NCBI RefSeq assembly: GCF_027925245.1
Contig: NZ_BSDP01000001.1
Location: 186,001 to 250,000, forward strand
Source of the DNA: Agromyces rhizosphaerae
GTDB taxonomy: Bacteria; Actinomycetota; Actinomycetes; Actinomycetales; Microbacteriaceae
Length of the DNA: 64,000 nt
Reading direction: 5' to 3'
The notes beneath the pieces were generated by a model. The model searched no databases. It was not told the origin of the DNA and was given only the letters and a program-made list of their open reading frames with translations. This document shows positions 17,832 through 25,457 of the stretch, piece by piece. Every line of letters begins with the position of its first letter. Position 1 is the stretch's first letter. Made by a program: the position numbers and the translations under genes.

Positions 17832-17929
17832 CGCTCCATCTTGCCGTGTCGGCGACGTGGCGCACGTACGCGGGCGCATCCATCCACCGCATCACCCGAC
17901 CCGCATGCGCCCGCGAGTAGGGTCGTCGC

Positions 17930-18634
17930 GTGACCGCACCGAGCGCACGCCGCGCGACCCGCCCCGGATTCGTCTACTTCCTCGTGCGCGGGATCCTGCG
18001 GCCGCTGGCGCTGCTGGTGTACCGGCCGACGATCACCGGGCGCGAGCACGTGCCGCGCACCGGCCCGGTCGTCATCGCGAGCAACCACCTCTCGCTGATC
18101 GACAGCATCGTCATCCCCATCGTCGCGCCGCGCCCCGTGCAGTTCCTCACCAAGTCGGACTACTTCACGGGAACCGGCGTCTCGGGGTGGATCTCCCGTG
18201 CGTTCTTCGAGGCCATCGGCGCGGTCGCCGTCGAGCGGGGCGCCGGCTCGCAGGCGCAGGCCGCCCTGGACCGCGGCCGCGACGTGCTCGAGTCGGGCAG
18301 CGCGTTCGCGATCTACCCGGAGGGCAGCCGCTCGACCGACGGCCTGCTCTACCGCGGCCGCACGGGCGTCGCCTGGCTCTCGCTCGCCACCGGCGCGCCG
18401 GTCGTGCCGGTCGGCCTCATCGGCACCGAGGCCATCCAGCCCGTGGGCACGAGGTGGCCCCGGGTGCGGCCGGTCGAGGTGCACTTCGGCCCGCCGATCG
18501 TGCCCGACGCGGAGGCGTCCGAGACCTCCGGGCGTGCGCGCCGTGAACTCACCGAGCAGGTCATGGCGGGCATCCACGCGCTCTCGGGGCAGGAGCTCGC
18601 GGGCCGGTACAACGACCGGCCGATGGCCGCCTGA
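17930..18634 (+). CDS. 1-acyl-glycerol-3-phosphate acyltransferase (PlsC family)
   Basis: A 234-residue membrane-associated acyltransferase. The NHLSLID motif (H-x4-D catalytic pair) lies near residue 53 and the glycerophosphate-binding YPEGSRS near residue 128, followed by TGAPVVPVGLIG. A hydrophobic N-terminal stretch (about 13-30) would anchor it to the membrane. It makes phosphatidic acid or acylates a related lipid. The GTG start at 17930 lies 98 bases from the divergent phosphopantetheinyl transferase-like gene. Confidence 0.92.
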   Translation: MTAPSARRATRPGFVYFLVRGILRPLALLVYRPTITGREHVPRTGPVVIASNHLSLIDSIVIPIVAPRPVQFLTKSDYFTGTGVSGWISRAFFEAIGAVAVERGAGSQAQAALDRGRDVLESGSAFAIYPEGSRSTDGLLYRGRTGVAWLSLATGAPVVPVGLIGTEAIQPVGTRWPRVRPVEVHFGPPIVPDAEASETSGRARRELTEQVMAGIHALSGQELAGRYNDRPMAA

Positions 18635-18679
18635 GCGCGTCCCGACCGATTCACGGGTCGCGCGGGTAGGGTTCGCTCG

Positions 18680-19588
18680 ATGCCGATGAGATCGCTCGTC
18701 GTGGCCTGCATCGCCGTCGCGGTGCTGGTGACGACCGCAGGATGCACGGCGGAGGCGCCGGAGCCACCGCCGGTGCCCCGCTACGCGAGCCTGCTCCCCG
18801 ACCCCGACCCCGACGACTTCGACCCGGGCCTCATCGTCAGCGACGACAGCTTCTACAACGCCGACGCGATGACCGCGACGCAGGTGCAGGACTTCCTCGA
18901 GTCCCACCGCTGCCTGCCGCGCGACGGCGTGCCCTGCCTCGCCGAGTACCGCGAGGACACCCCCGACAAGGCCGCGGTCGAGGCCGGCCACTGCACCGCG
19001 TACGACGGCACCCGGCGCGAGCTCGCGTCGACGATCATCGCCAAGGTCGCGCGGGCCTGCGGGGTCAGCCCGCGCGCGCTGCTCGTGCTGCTGCAGAAGG
19101 AGCAGTCGCTCGTCACCCATCCGTCGGCCTACGGCTACGAGCGGGCGACCGGCTACGCCTGCCCCGACGGCGCCGACTGCGACACCCGGTACTTCGGGTT
19201 CTTCAACCAGGTCTACGCGGCGGCCTGGCAGTTCCGGCAGTACACCCAGTACACCTCGCGCACCTACGAGGTCGGCGGCAACCGGGTGCGCTACAACCCC
19301 GACCCCGACTGCGGCGCGTCCTTCATCGTGATCCGGAACCAGGCGACCGCGGGCCTGTACAACTACACGCCGTACCAGCCGAACGAGGCGACCCTCGACG
19401 ACCCGGGCTCCGGCGACGGATGCTCCGCCTGGGGCAACTTCAACTTCTGGCGCATCTGGCACCGGTGGTTCGGCGACCCGCTCCTCGAGCGGTTCGACGC
19501 GTTCTTCCCGCCCTGCGCCAACCTCGCCGACGGCCAGCCCTGCCCGTTCGAGCCGGCGTGGCCGCTCGGCACGCTCGGGCGCGGCTGA
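18680..19588 (+). CDS. Secreted lipoprotein with possible muramidase-like core
   Basis: A 302-residue exported protein with a lipoprotein signal ending in TTAGC (Cys22) and a Pro/Asp-rich linker. The domain contains ALLVLLQKEQSLVT with Glu141, a helix-Glu pattern similar to lytic transglycosylases, then aromatic segments YFGFFNQVYAAAWQFRQY and a C-terminal GNFNFWRIWHRWFGDP typical of actinobacterial proteins often labelled hemagglutinin or hypothetical. Six or more cysteines in the mature part suggest disulfides. Cell-wall cleavage is a hypothesis from the Glu motif; the family is not characterised to my knowledge. It follows plsC by 45 bases on the same strand. Confidence 0.78.
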   Translation: MPMRSLVVACIAVAVLVTTAGCTAEAPEPPPVPRYASLLPDPDPDDFDPGLIVSDDSFYNADAMTATQVQDFLESHRCLPRDGVPCLAEYREDTPDKAAVEAGHCTAYDGTRRELASTIIAKVARACGVSPRALLVLLQKEQSLVTHPSAYGYERATGYACPDGADCDTRYFGFFNQVYAAAWQFRQYTQYTSRTYEVGGNRVRYNPDPDCGASFIVIRNQATAGLYNYTPYQPNEATLDDPGSGDGCSAWGNFNFWRIWHRWFGDPLLERFDAFFPPCANLADGQPCPFEPAWPLGTLGRG

Positions 19589-19605
19589 GCCGGCGTGGCG
19601 AGCGG

Positions 19606-20082
19606 TCAGTCGGCGACGACGACCTCGGGCTCGTGGTGCACCGGGAAGGCGACGGATGCCGCGATGAAGCACTTCTCCGAGGCCTCTGCGTGCAGCGTGG
19701 CCGCGAGCTCGGCCATCCCGGCGTCGCGCACGACGACCCGCGGGTGCAGCGTGACCTCGGTGAACGCGCCGCCGCCGCGTGCGTCGGTGCGCATCGTGCC
19801 GGTGGCGCGGTCGGTGTAGCCGACGACCACGACGCCGTGGTTCGTCGCGACGTGCAGGTACGAGAGCATGTGGCACTCGCTGAGCGCGCCGACGAGCAGC
19901 TCCTCGGGGTTCCAGCGCTCGCGGTCGCCGTGGAACGTGCGGTCCGACGACCCCTCGATCGGATGCAGCTTGCCGGCCGCCTCGAGCCGGTTCGCGCGCC
20001 CGTAGGCGCGGTAGTGCGACGTGCCCTCGCCGCGGTCCCCCAGCCACTCGAGGCCGACCTCGTATCGGTGCAGGTCCTTCAT
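19606..20082 (-). CDS. OsmC/Ohr-family protein
   Basis: A 158-residue OsmC-type thiol protein. The two conserved cysteines are in LSECHMLSYLH and ASEKCFIAAS, and the Arg/Glu region RTFHGDRERWNPEELLVGAL precedes the first. Members reduce organic peroxides or handle acylated thiols. The subgroup with HPIEGSSDRTFHGD resembles OsmC-like proteins of unknown substrate more than Ohr. It is divergent from the aminotransferase gene with a 78-base gap. Confidence 0.92.
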   Translation of the reverse strand: MKDLHRYEVGLEWLGDRGEGTSHYRAYGRANRLEAAGKLHPIEGSSDRTFHGDRERWNPEELLVGALSECHMLSYLHVATNHGVVVVGYTDRATGTMRTDARGGGAFTEVTLHPRVVVRDAGMAELAATLHAEASEKCFIAASVAFPVHHEPEVVVAD

Positions 20083-20160
20083 CGGGCCATCCTCGCACGC
20101 GACGACCGCCGCCGTCCCGTGGGCGGCACCCGGCCCGCCCGGCGGTAGGCTGGGGCCACC

Positions 20161-21540
20161 ATGACTGACACCATCGACGCGCCCGCATCCGGGGCCGCGG
20201 CACCCGTCTTCACCATCCCGCAGGAGCGACGGATCGTCACCGCGATCCCCGGCCCCAGGTCGCAGGAGCTGCACGCCCGACGCCTCGAGGTCGTCTCCGC
20301 CGGCGTCTCGTCGGTGCTGCCGGTGTACATCGCGCGCGCCAACGGCGCCGTGCTCGAGGACGTCGACGGCAACCGCTTCCTCGACTTCGGCGCGGGCATC
20401 GGCGTGACGACGGTCGGCCACACCGAGGCGTCCGTCGTGGCCGCCGCGGCCGGCCAGCTGCAGGACGTCATCCACACCCTCTTCACCATCACGCCCTACG
20501 AGGAGTACGTACGGGTGGCCGAGTGGCTCGCGAAGCTCACCCCCGGCGACTTCGCCAAGCGCTCGGTGCTCGTGAACTCGGGCGCCGAGGCAGTCGAGAA
20601 CGGCGTGAAGATCGCCCGCCGGTTCACCCGGCGTCGCGCGGTGGCGGTGCTCGACCACGCGTACCACGGCCGCACCAACCTCACGATGGCCATGAACTAC
20701 AAGGCGCACCCGTACGCGACCGGGTACGGCCCGCTCGCCGGCGACGTGTACCACGCACCGGGCTCCTACCCGTACCGCGACGGGCTGAGCGGGGCGGATG
20801 CCGCGAAGCGCACGATCTCCTACCTCGAGAAGGCCGTCGGGGCGACCGACCTCGCGTGCCTCGTGGTCGAGCCCATCCAGGGCGAGGGCGGGTTCATGGT
20901 GCCCGCCGACGGCTACCTGCCCGCGCTGCAGGAGTGGTGCACGGCCAACGACGTCGTCATGATCGCCGACGAGATCCAGAGCGGCATGGCCCGCACCGGC
21001 CGGGTGTTCGCGAGCGAGCACTTCGACTGGGTGCCCGACCTCGTGCTCTCGGCCAAGGGCATCGCGGGCGGGCTGCCGCTCGCCGCGGTCACGGGTCGCG
21101 CCGAGATCATGGACGCGTCGCAGCCCGGCGGGCTCGGCGGCACCTTCGGCGGCAACCCGGTCGCCTGCGCGGCGGCGATCGCCGTGTTCGAGGCGATCGA
21201 CCGGGGCGAGCTGCTCGCGGCCGGCGCGCGCATCGAGGCGGCGCTCACGGCCGGTCTCGAGGGCCTGCGCGAACGCTACGACATCATCGGCGACGTGCGC
21301 GGCCGGGGCGCGATGCAGGCGATCGAGCTGGTTCAGCCGGGTACCGCGGAGACCACGAAGGAGCCGAACCCCGAGGCCGTGCAGGAGCTGATCGCCTTCG
21401 CCGCCGAGCGGGGCGTGCTCTTCCTCTCGGCGGGCACGTTCGGCAACGTGCTGCGCTTCCTGCCGAGCCTGGCGGTGACCGACGAGCTCGTCGCCGACGC
21501 GCTCTCGGTGCTGGACGACGCCTTCGCCGCGCTGGGCTGA
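20161..21540 (+). CDS. gabT: 4-aminobutyrate-type aminotransferase
   Basis: A 459-residue class III PLP aminotransferase. PLP Lys299 lies in LSAKGIAGGLPL, NSGAEAVENGVKIAR holds the cofactor phosphate, and the Asp of IADEIQSGMARTG contacts the pyridine ring. This pattern is that of 4-aminobutyrate transaminase (GABA to succinate semialdehyde). Context supports an amino-nitrogen role, since an asparaginase follows three bases later. No succinate-semialdehyde dehydrogenase is adjacent, but an aminobutyraldehyde dehydrogenase lies 18 kb away. Confidence 0.9.
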   Translation: MTDTIDAPASGAAAPVFTIPQERRIVTAIPGPRSQELHARRLEVVSAGVSSVLPVYIARANGAVLEDVDGNRFLDFGAGIGVTTVGHTEASVVAAAAGQLQDVIHTLFTITPYEEYVRVAEWLAKLTPGDFAKRSVLVNSGAEAVENGVKIARRFTRRRAVAVLDHAYHGRTNLTMAMNYKAHPYATGYGPLAGDVYHAPGSYPYRDGLSGADAAKRTISYLEKAVGATDLACLVVEPIQGEGGFMVPADGYLPALQEWCTANDVVMIADEIQSGMARTGRVFASEHFDWVPDLVLSAKGIAGGLPLAAVTGRAEIMDASQPGGLGGTFGGNPVACAAAIAVFEAIDRGELLAAGARIEAALTAGLEGLRERYDIIGDVRGRGAMQAIELVQPGTAETTKEPNPEAVQELIAFAAERGVLFLSAGTFGNVLRFLPSLAVTDELVADALSVLDDAFAALG

Positions 21541-21543
21541 GCC

Positions 21544-22533
21544 GTGGCGGGCACCTTCAGCGTCGCCGACGCGGTCGAGCTGGCCGTCGTCGAGCGCAGC
21601 GGCTTCGTCGAGTCCCGCCACGCGGGCTCGGCCATCGTGCTCTCCCCCGAGGGCGAGGTCGTGCGCACGCTGGGCGACGTCACCACGCCGATCTTCCCGC
21701 GCTCGAGCCTGAAGCCGTTCCAGGCCGTCGCCGTCATGTCGGCGGGCGTGAACCTGCGCGGCGAGGACGCGGCGATCGCGACCGCGAGCCACAGCGGCAC
21801 GGCCGCGCACGTGGCGCTCGTGCGCGGGCTGCTCGGCCGCGCGGGCATCGCCGCGTCGATGCTCGCCTGCCCGCCGCAGAAGCCGTCCGACCCCGACGCG
21901 CGCGACCGGCTCGCCCGCGCGGGCGGCGGCGCCGAGCGCATCACCATGAACTGCTCGGGCAAGCACGCCGCGATGCTGCTCGCGTGCGCCGCCAACGACT
22001 GGCCGCTCGAGGGCTACCTCGACCCGGAGCACCCGGTGCAGCGGCGGATCCTCGACGTCGTCGAGCGGCTCACGGGCGAGCGCCCGGCCGCGACCGGCGT
22101 CGACGGCTGCGGCGCGCCCGTGCACGCCCTCTCGCTCGAGGCGCTCGGCCGGGGCATCCAGCGCATCACGACGTCGTCCGCGTCGTCGCCGTTCGCGCTC
22201 TACCGCGAGGCGAGCGCGCTGACCGAGGCCGTGCGCGCGAACGGGTGGGTGGTGGCCGGCCCCGGTCAGCCCGACTCGATCGTGATCGACCGGCTGGGCG
22301 TGTTCGCCAAGCACGGTGCGGAGGGCGTGATGGTGATGACCGCGCCCGACGGCACGACGACCGCGTTGAAGGTGCTCGACGGCAGCCGTCGCGCGTCGAC
22401 CGCGGTCGCGCTGCGCCTGCTGGCCGCCGCGGGCGCGCTCCAGGCCGACGCCGTCGAGGACGCGACGGCCGAGCTCGACCTCTCGGTGCTCGGCGGCACC
22501 GCCCGGGTCGGCAGCATCCGCGCCACCGTCTGA
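21544..22533 (+). CDS. L-asparaginase (Rhizobium etli-type family)
   Basis: A 329-residue member of the asparaginase family typified by the R. etli enzymes, distinct from the E. coli type I/II fold. Conserved SSLKPFQA near residue 59 and NCSGKHAAML near residue 140 carry the Ser-Lys catalytic residues, and VDGCGAPVHALSL carries a metal-binding Cys. It hydrolyses asparagine to aspartate and ammonia in the cytoplasm. The GTG start is three bases after gabT, so the two are an operon for amino-acid nitrogen use. Confidence 0.88.
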   Translation: MAGTFSVADAVELAVVERSGFVESRHAGSAIVLSPEGEVVRTLGDVTTPIFPRSSLKPFQAVAVMSAGVNLRGEDAAIATASHSGTAAHVALVRGLLGRAGIAASMLACPPQKPSDPDARDRLARAGGGAERITMNCSGKHAAMLLACAANDWPLEGYLDPEHPVQRRILDVVERLTGERPAATGVDGCGAPVHALSLEALGRGIQRITTSSASSPFALYREASALTEAVRANGWVVAGPGQPDSIVIDRLGVFAKHGAEGVMVMTAPDGTTTALKVLDGSRRASTAVALRLLAAAGALQADAVEDATAELDLSVLGGTARVGSIRATV

Positions 22534-22555
22534 CGCCGGGCGCCCCGAGGCGGGC

Positions 22556-25360
22556 TCAGCGTTCCGGCCACGCGCGGCGATGCACCGCGCGGCCCGGCTC
22601 CCGGCACCAGATGGTGCCCGTGCCCGGGTCGAGCAGGGGCGGAAGCGTGCGATCGCCGGTCAGCGCCCGCAGGTTGGACGGCATGCCGTCCGCGAGCAGG
22701 ACGACCTCCTCGCGATGCGCGGCGACGAGGCTCCAGCTCGACGCCCAGGCGGCCGCGTCGCCGACGAGGAGCCGCGCCTCCGCGCCGCCCGAGGCGAGCA
22801 GGTCGGCCGTCGCGCCGCGCGAGAGCGGGTCGCCCGGATCGAGCTGCACGACGCGCCCGCCCGTCGCCGCCCGCCAGCGATCGGCGAACGCGCGCGGCGC
22901 GTCGGTGCACGCGAACGCGACGCCCTGCCCCGGCGGTTCCGGCGGCGCCTCGGGACGATCGCCGCGACCGGGGCGTTCGCGCGCGTGTCGACCGCGGGCG
23001 GGCTGCGCGCGATGCCGCGCGCGGAAGCGCAGGCCGCGCCACTGCCCCGAGCCGGGCGGCTCGTCGGGCGCCCACAGCGCGGGGTCGCCGCCGGCCGCCC
23101 GGACATCGGCCGCGCTCGGCAGGCGAAGCAGCAGGGTCTCTCGGAACAGCCCGGCGATCCGCGGCGACAGCGCCGCGCCCGGCAGCTGACGCACCGCCGC
23201 GGCGACGGGGATCGTGCGCGTGCGGAGGAGCCGTTCGAGCGCGCGCACGCCCTCGAGCCGGTACTCGTCGCCCCAGCCGTCGAACAGGTCGTCGAGGTCG
23301 TCGATGACGACCGCGAGCGGCGTCGGGCCCTGCGTCCGCTGCAGCACGTCCCAGACGAGGCTGCGCGGGGATCGCGGCGAGAGCTCCGCGACGGCGTGCT
23401 CCGCCCGGAGGCCTGCGGTGACCACGGCCAGCACGTCGCTCCGGCCGCTCGCGACGGCGCCGGCGACGAGCAGCGCGCCGGAGCGGGCGTCCCACTCCGC
23501 GACGACGTGCCGCTGGCGATCCACGTCGTCGCCCAGGCCGAGGGAGATCCGACCGGGCCCGGACGCGCCCCGGTCCGCGGACTCGAGGTGCTCGGGCAGC
23601 ACGACCGGCGGCAGCTCCGGCGCCCAGGGCGGCGCGGGAACCCGGGCACCCGCGAATCGCCGCGCGAGCGCCTCGATGTCGGCCCGGGTGACGAGCGCCG
23701 ACCGGAACGGCCGCGCGGTGCCGTCGCCGAGGTCGAGCAGGCCGGTGCCGGGCGAGCCGGCGGCGATGCGCGACGCGTCGGGGACGCCGACGACGCTCAC
23801 GCTCTCCGAGGGCTGGAGCACGCGCAGGCACGCGCGCACGCCGCTGTTGGCGCGGATCGACTCGGCGACGGCCGCGCTGGGACGCTGGGTGCCGACCACG
23901 AGGTGGATGCCGAGTGAGCGGCCGCGCGCCGCGAGGTCGTCGAACACCGCGGCGACCTCCGGCACGCGCCGCGCGAACTCCTGGTACTCGTCCACCATGA
24001 CGACCAGGCGCGGCTCGGCGCCGGGTGGCAGCGCCTCGAGCATCGCCGCCCCGGCCCCGCGGAGCACGGTCTCGCGGCGGCGGACCTCCGCCCCGAGGCT
24101 GCGCACCATCCGGCGCGCGGCCGGCTCGTCGAGGTCCGTGAAGACGCCGGCCACGTGCGGCAGCCGCTCGAGCGGCCCGAACGCCGCCGCCCCCTTGAAG
24201 TCCACGAGCACGAGCACCAGCTCCGCCGGGGGCCGGGAGGCGGCCATCGCGCAGGCCCAGGCCACGAGGAAGGCGCTCTTCCCGCTGCCGGTCGTGCCGG
24301 CGACCACCGCGTGCGGCCCCGCGGCCAGGTCGAGCACGGCCGGGTCGTCGCCGGAGCGCCCCACCGCGGCCGTCAGCCCGGGCCCGCCCGCCTGCGCGAG
24401 GTCGCAGCGCACGGGCGCGGCCGGCTCGTCCCGCGCCCGCGGGATCCGCGCCGCGACCGCGTGCGCCCACGCACGCGCCTCCGGCTCGCCGACGAGCACC
24501 GGCGCGCAGACGCCCACGGCGCCGTCGGCGCTCGTCGCCCGCGCGGAGCATGGGCCCTCCAGCTCCACGACCGCGCCCACGCGGGTCACGACCTCGTCGC
24601 GCCGCCCGGCGAGCGCGACCACGGTCTCGCCGGACGAGCGCGGCGACGCCGCATCCGCCGCCCCCTCGACGACGCGCAGCACCCGCCCGCCCGCGCCCGC
24701 CCGGTGCGGCAGGTGCTCCGTCCACGCCCAGTCCGCGCCGGGCGGCACGACGACCGCCAGCTCCCACGGCGGGGCGGCGAAGCACGCCTGCACCACGAGG
24801 CTCCGGGCGAGGGACCGCCCGAGCGCGGGCGGTCCGACGATGCCGACGCCCCGCGAGACGTCCGCCACGAGCGGGGCCCCGGCCAGCGTCGCCGCGGCGC
24901 GGACGACCTCGACCGCGTGCGCGTCCTCCGCGTCCCCCTCCAGCCGGACGGTGCTCGGCACCTCCCCCACCCCGACGACGATCCGCATCGGGTCGCCGCC
25001 CGACCACGGCAGCCGCGCCGCCGTGCCGTCGAGGACCGCCCGCGCGCCCGGGTCGGCGCGCCACCCGGCCCGTCGCTCGAGGTCGTGCGCGACGACGACC
25101 TCCCCGCGGACCCGGTCGAGCGCCTCCCGCCGATCCGCCTGCGCGCGCCGCGCCGTGCGGCGGGCGCCGCGCCCCCGGTCCAGCACCCCGGCGATCGCGA
25201 CGAGCGGACCGAGCAGCGCGAACACCAGCGCGAACGGCGACCCCGTCAGGAGCCAGAGCACGACCGAGCCCACGACCGGCGCGGCGGTCGCGAGCACCGG
25301 GAACGGCGGTCGCCCCGCAGGGCGGTCGAGTGGTGGCAGGCGCAGGCCGGGAGCGGTCAC
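22556..25360 (-). CDS. FtsK/SpoIIIE-domain ATPase, EccC-like
   Basis: A 934-residue membrane ATPase. Two hydrophobic helices near residues 20-60 are followed by a cytoplasmic linker and two FtsK-type domains. The first has Walker A AGTTGSGKS (Lys361), Walker B VVMVDEY and TQRPS. The second has a degraded P-loop AGAVASGRSD (Arg640 for Lys) and Walker B VVIDDLDDL. This intact-plus-degenerate pattern is that of type VII EccC motors. An alternative first codon is hard to find: GTG 25360 is the only good one before the membrane helices, leaving 97 bases after the transglutaminase-like gene. No WXG100 substrate or EccB/D/E gene is near. Confidence 0.85.
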   Translation of the reverse strand: MTAPGLRLPPLDRPAGRPPFPVLATAAPVVGSVVLWLLTGSPFALVFALLGPLVAIAGVLDRGRGARRTARRAQADRREALDRVRGEVVVAHDLERRAGWRADPGARAVLDGTAARLPWSGGDPMRIVVGVGEVPSTVRLEGDAEDAHAVEVVRAAATLAGAPLVADVSRGVGIVGPPALGRSLARSLVVQACFAAPPWELAVVVPPGADWAWTEHLPHRAGAGGRVLRVVEGAADAASPRSSGETVVALAGRRDEVVTRVGAVVELEGPCSARATSADGAVGVCAPVLVGEPEARAWAHAVAARIPRARDEPAAPVRCDLAQAGGPGLTAAVGRSGDDPAVLDLAAGPHAVVAGTTGSGKSAFLVAWACAMAASRPPAELVLVLVDFKGAAAFGPLERLPHVAGVFTDLDEPAARRMVRSLGAEVRRRETVLRGAGAAMLEALPPGAEPRLVVMVDEYQEFARRVPEVAAVFDDLAARGRSLGIHLVVGTQRPSAAVAESIRANSGVRACLRVLQPSESVSVVGVPDASRIAAGSPGTGLLDLGDGTARPFRSALVTRADIEALARRFAGARVPAPPWAPELPPVVLPEHLESADRGASGPGRISLGLGDDVDRQRHVVAEWDARSGALLVAGAVASGRSDVLAVVTAGLRAEHAVAELSPRSPRSLVWDVLQRTQGPTPLAVVIDDLDDLFDGWGDEYRLEGVRALERLLRTRTIPVAAAVRQLPGAALSPRIAGLFRETLLLRLPSAADVRAAGGDPALWAPDEPPGSGQWRGLRFRARHRAQPARGRHARERPGRGDRPEAPPEPPGQGVAFACTDAPRAFADRWRAATGGRVVQLDPGDPLSRGATADLLASGGAEARLLVGDAAAWASSWSLVAAHREEVVLLADGMPSNLRALTGDRTLPPLLDPGTGTIWCREPGRAVHRRAWPER

Positions 25361-25457
25361 CCGACCAGTGGATCGCGTGCCGCCCGGTGCGCCTCCGCCT
25401 CGGCAGGCGGCGCCGCCTCCGTCGCATCCGCAGCCCCATGTGGAGGAGCGTGCCGGC

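Noticed and set aside
22266..25439. An alternative minus-strand frame with an ATG at 25439 as start of the FtsK-like protein
   Set aside because: That ATG is in a different frame from the Walker motifs; its translation is Arg/Gly-rich nonsense.
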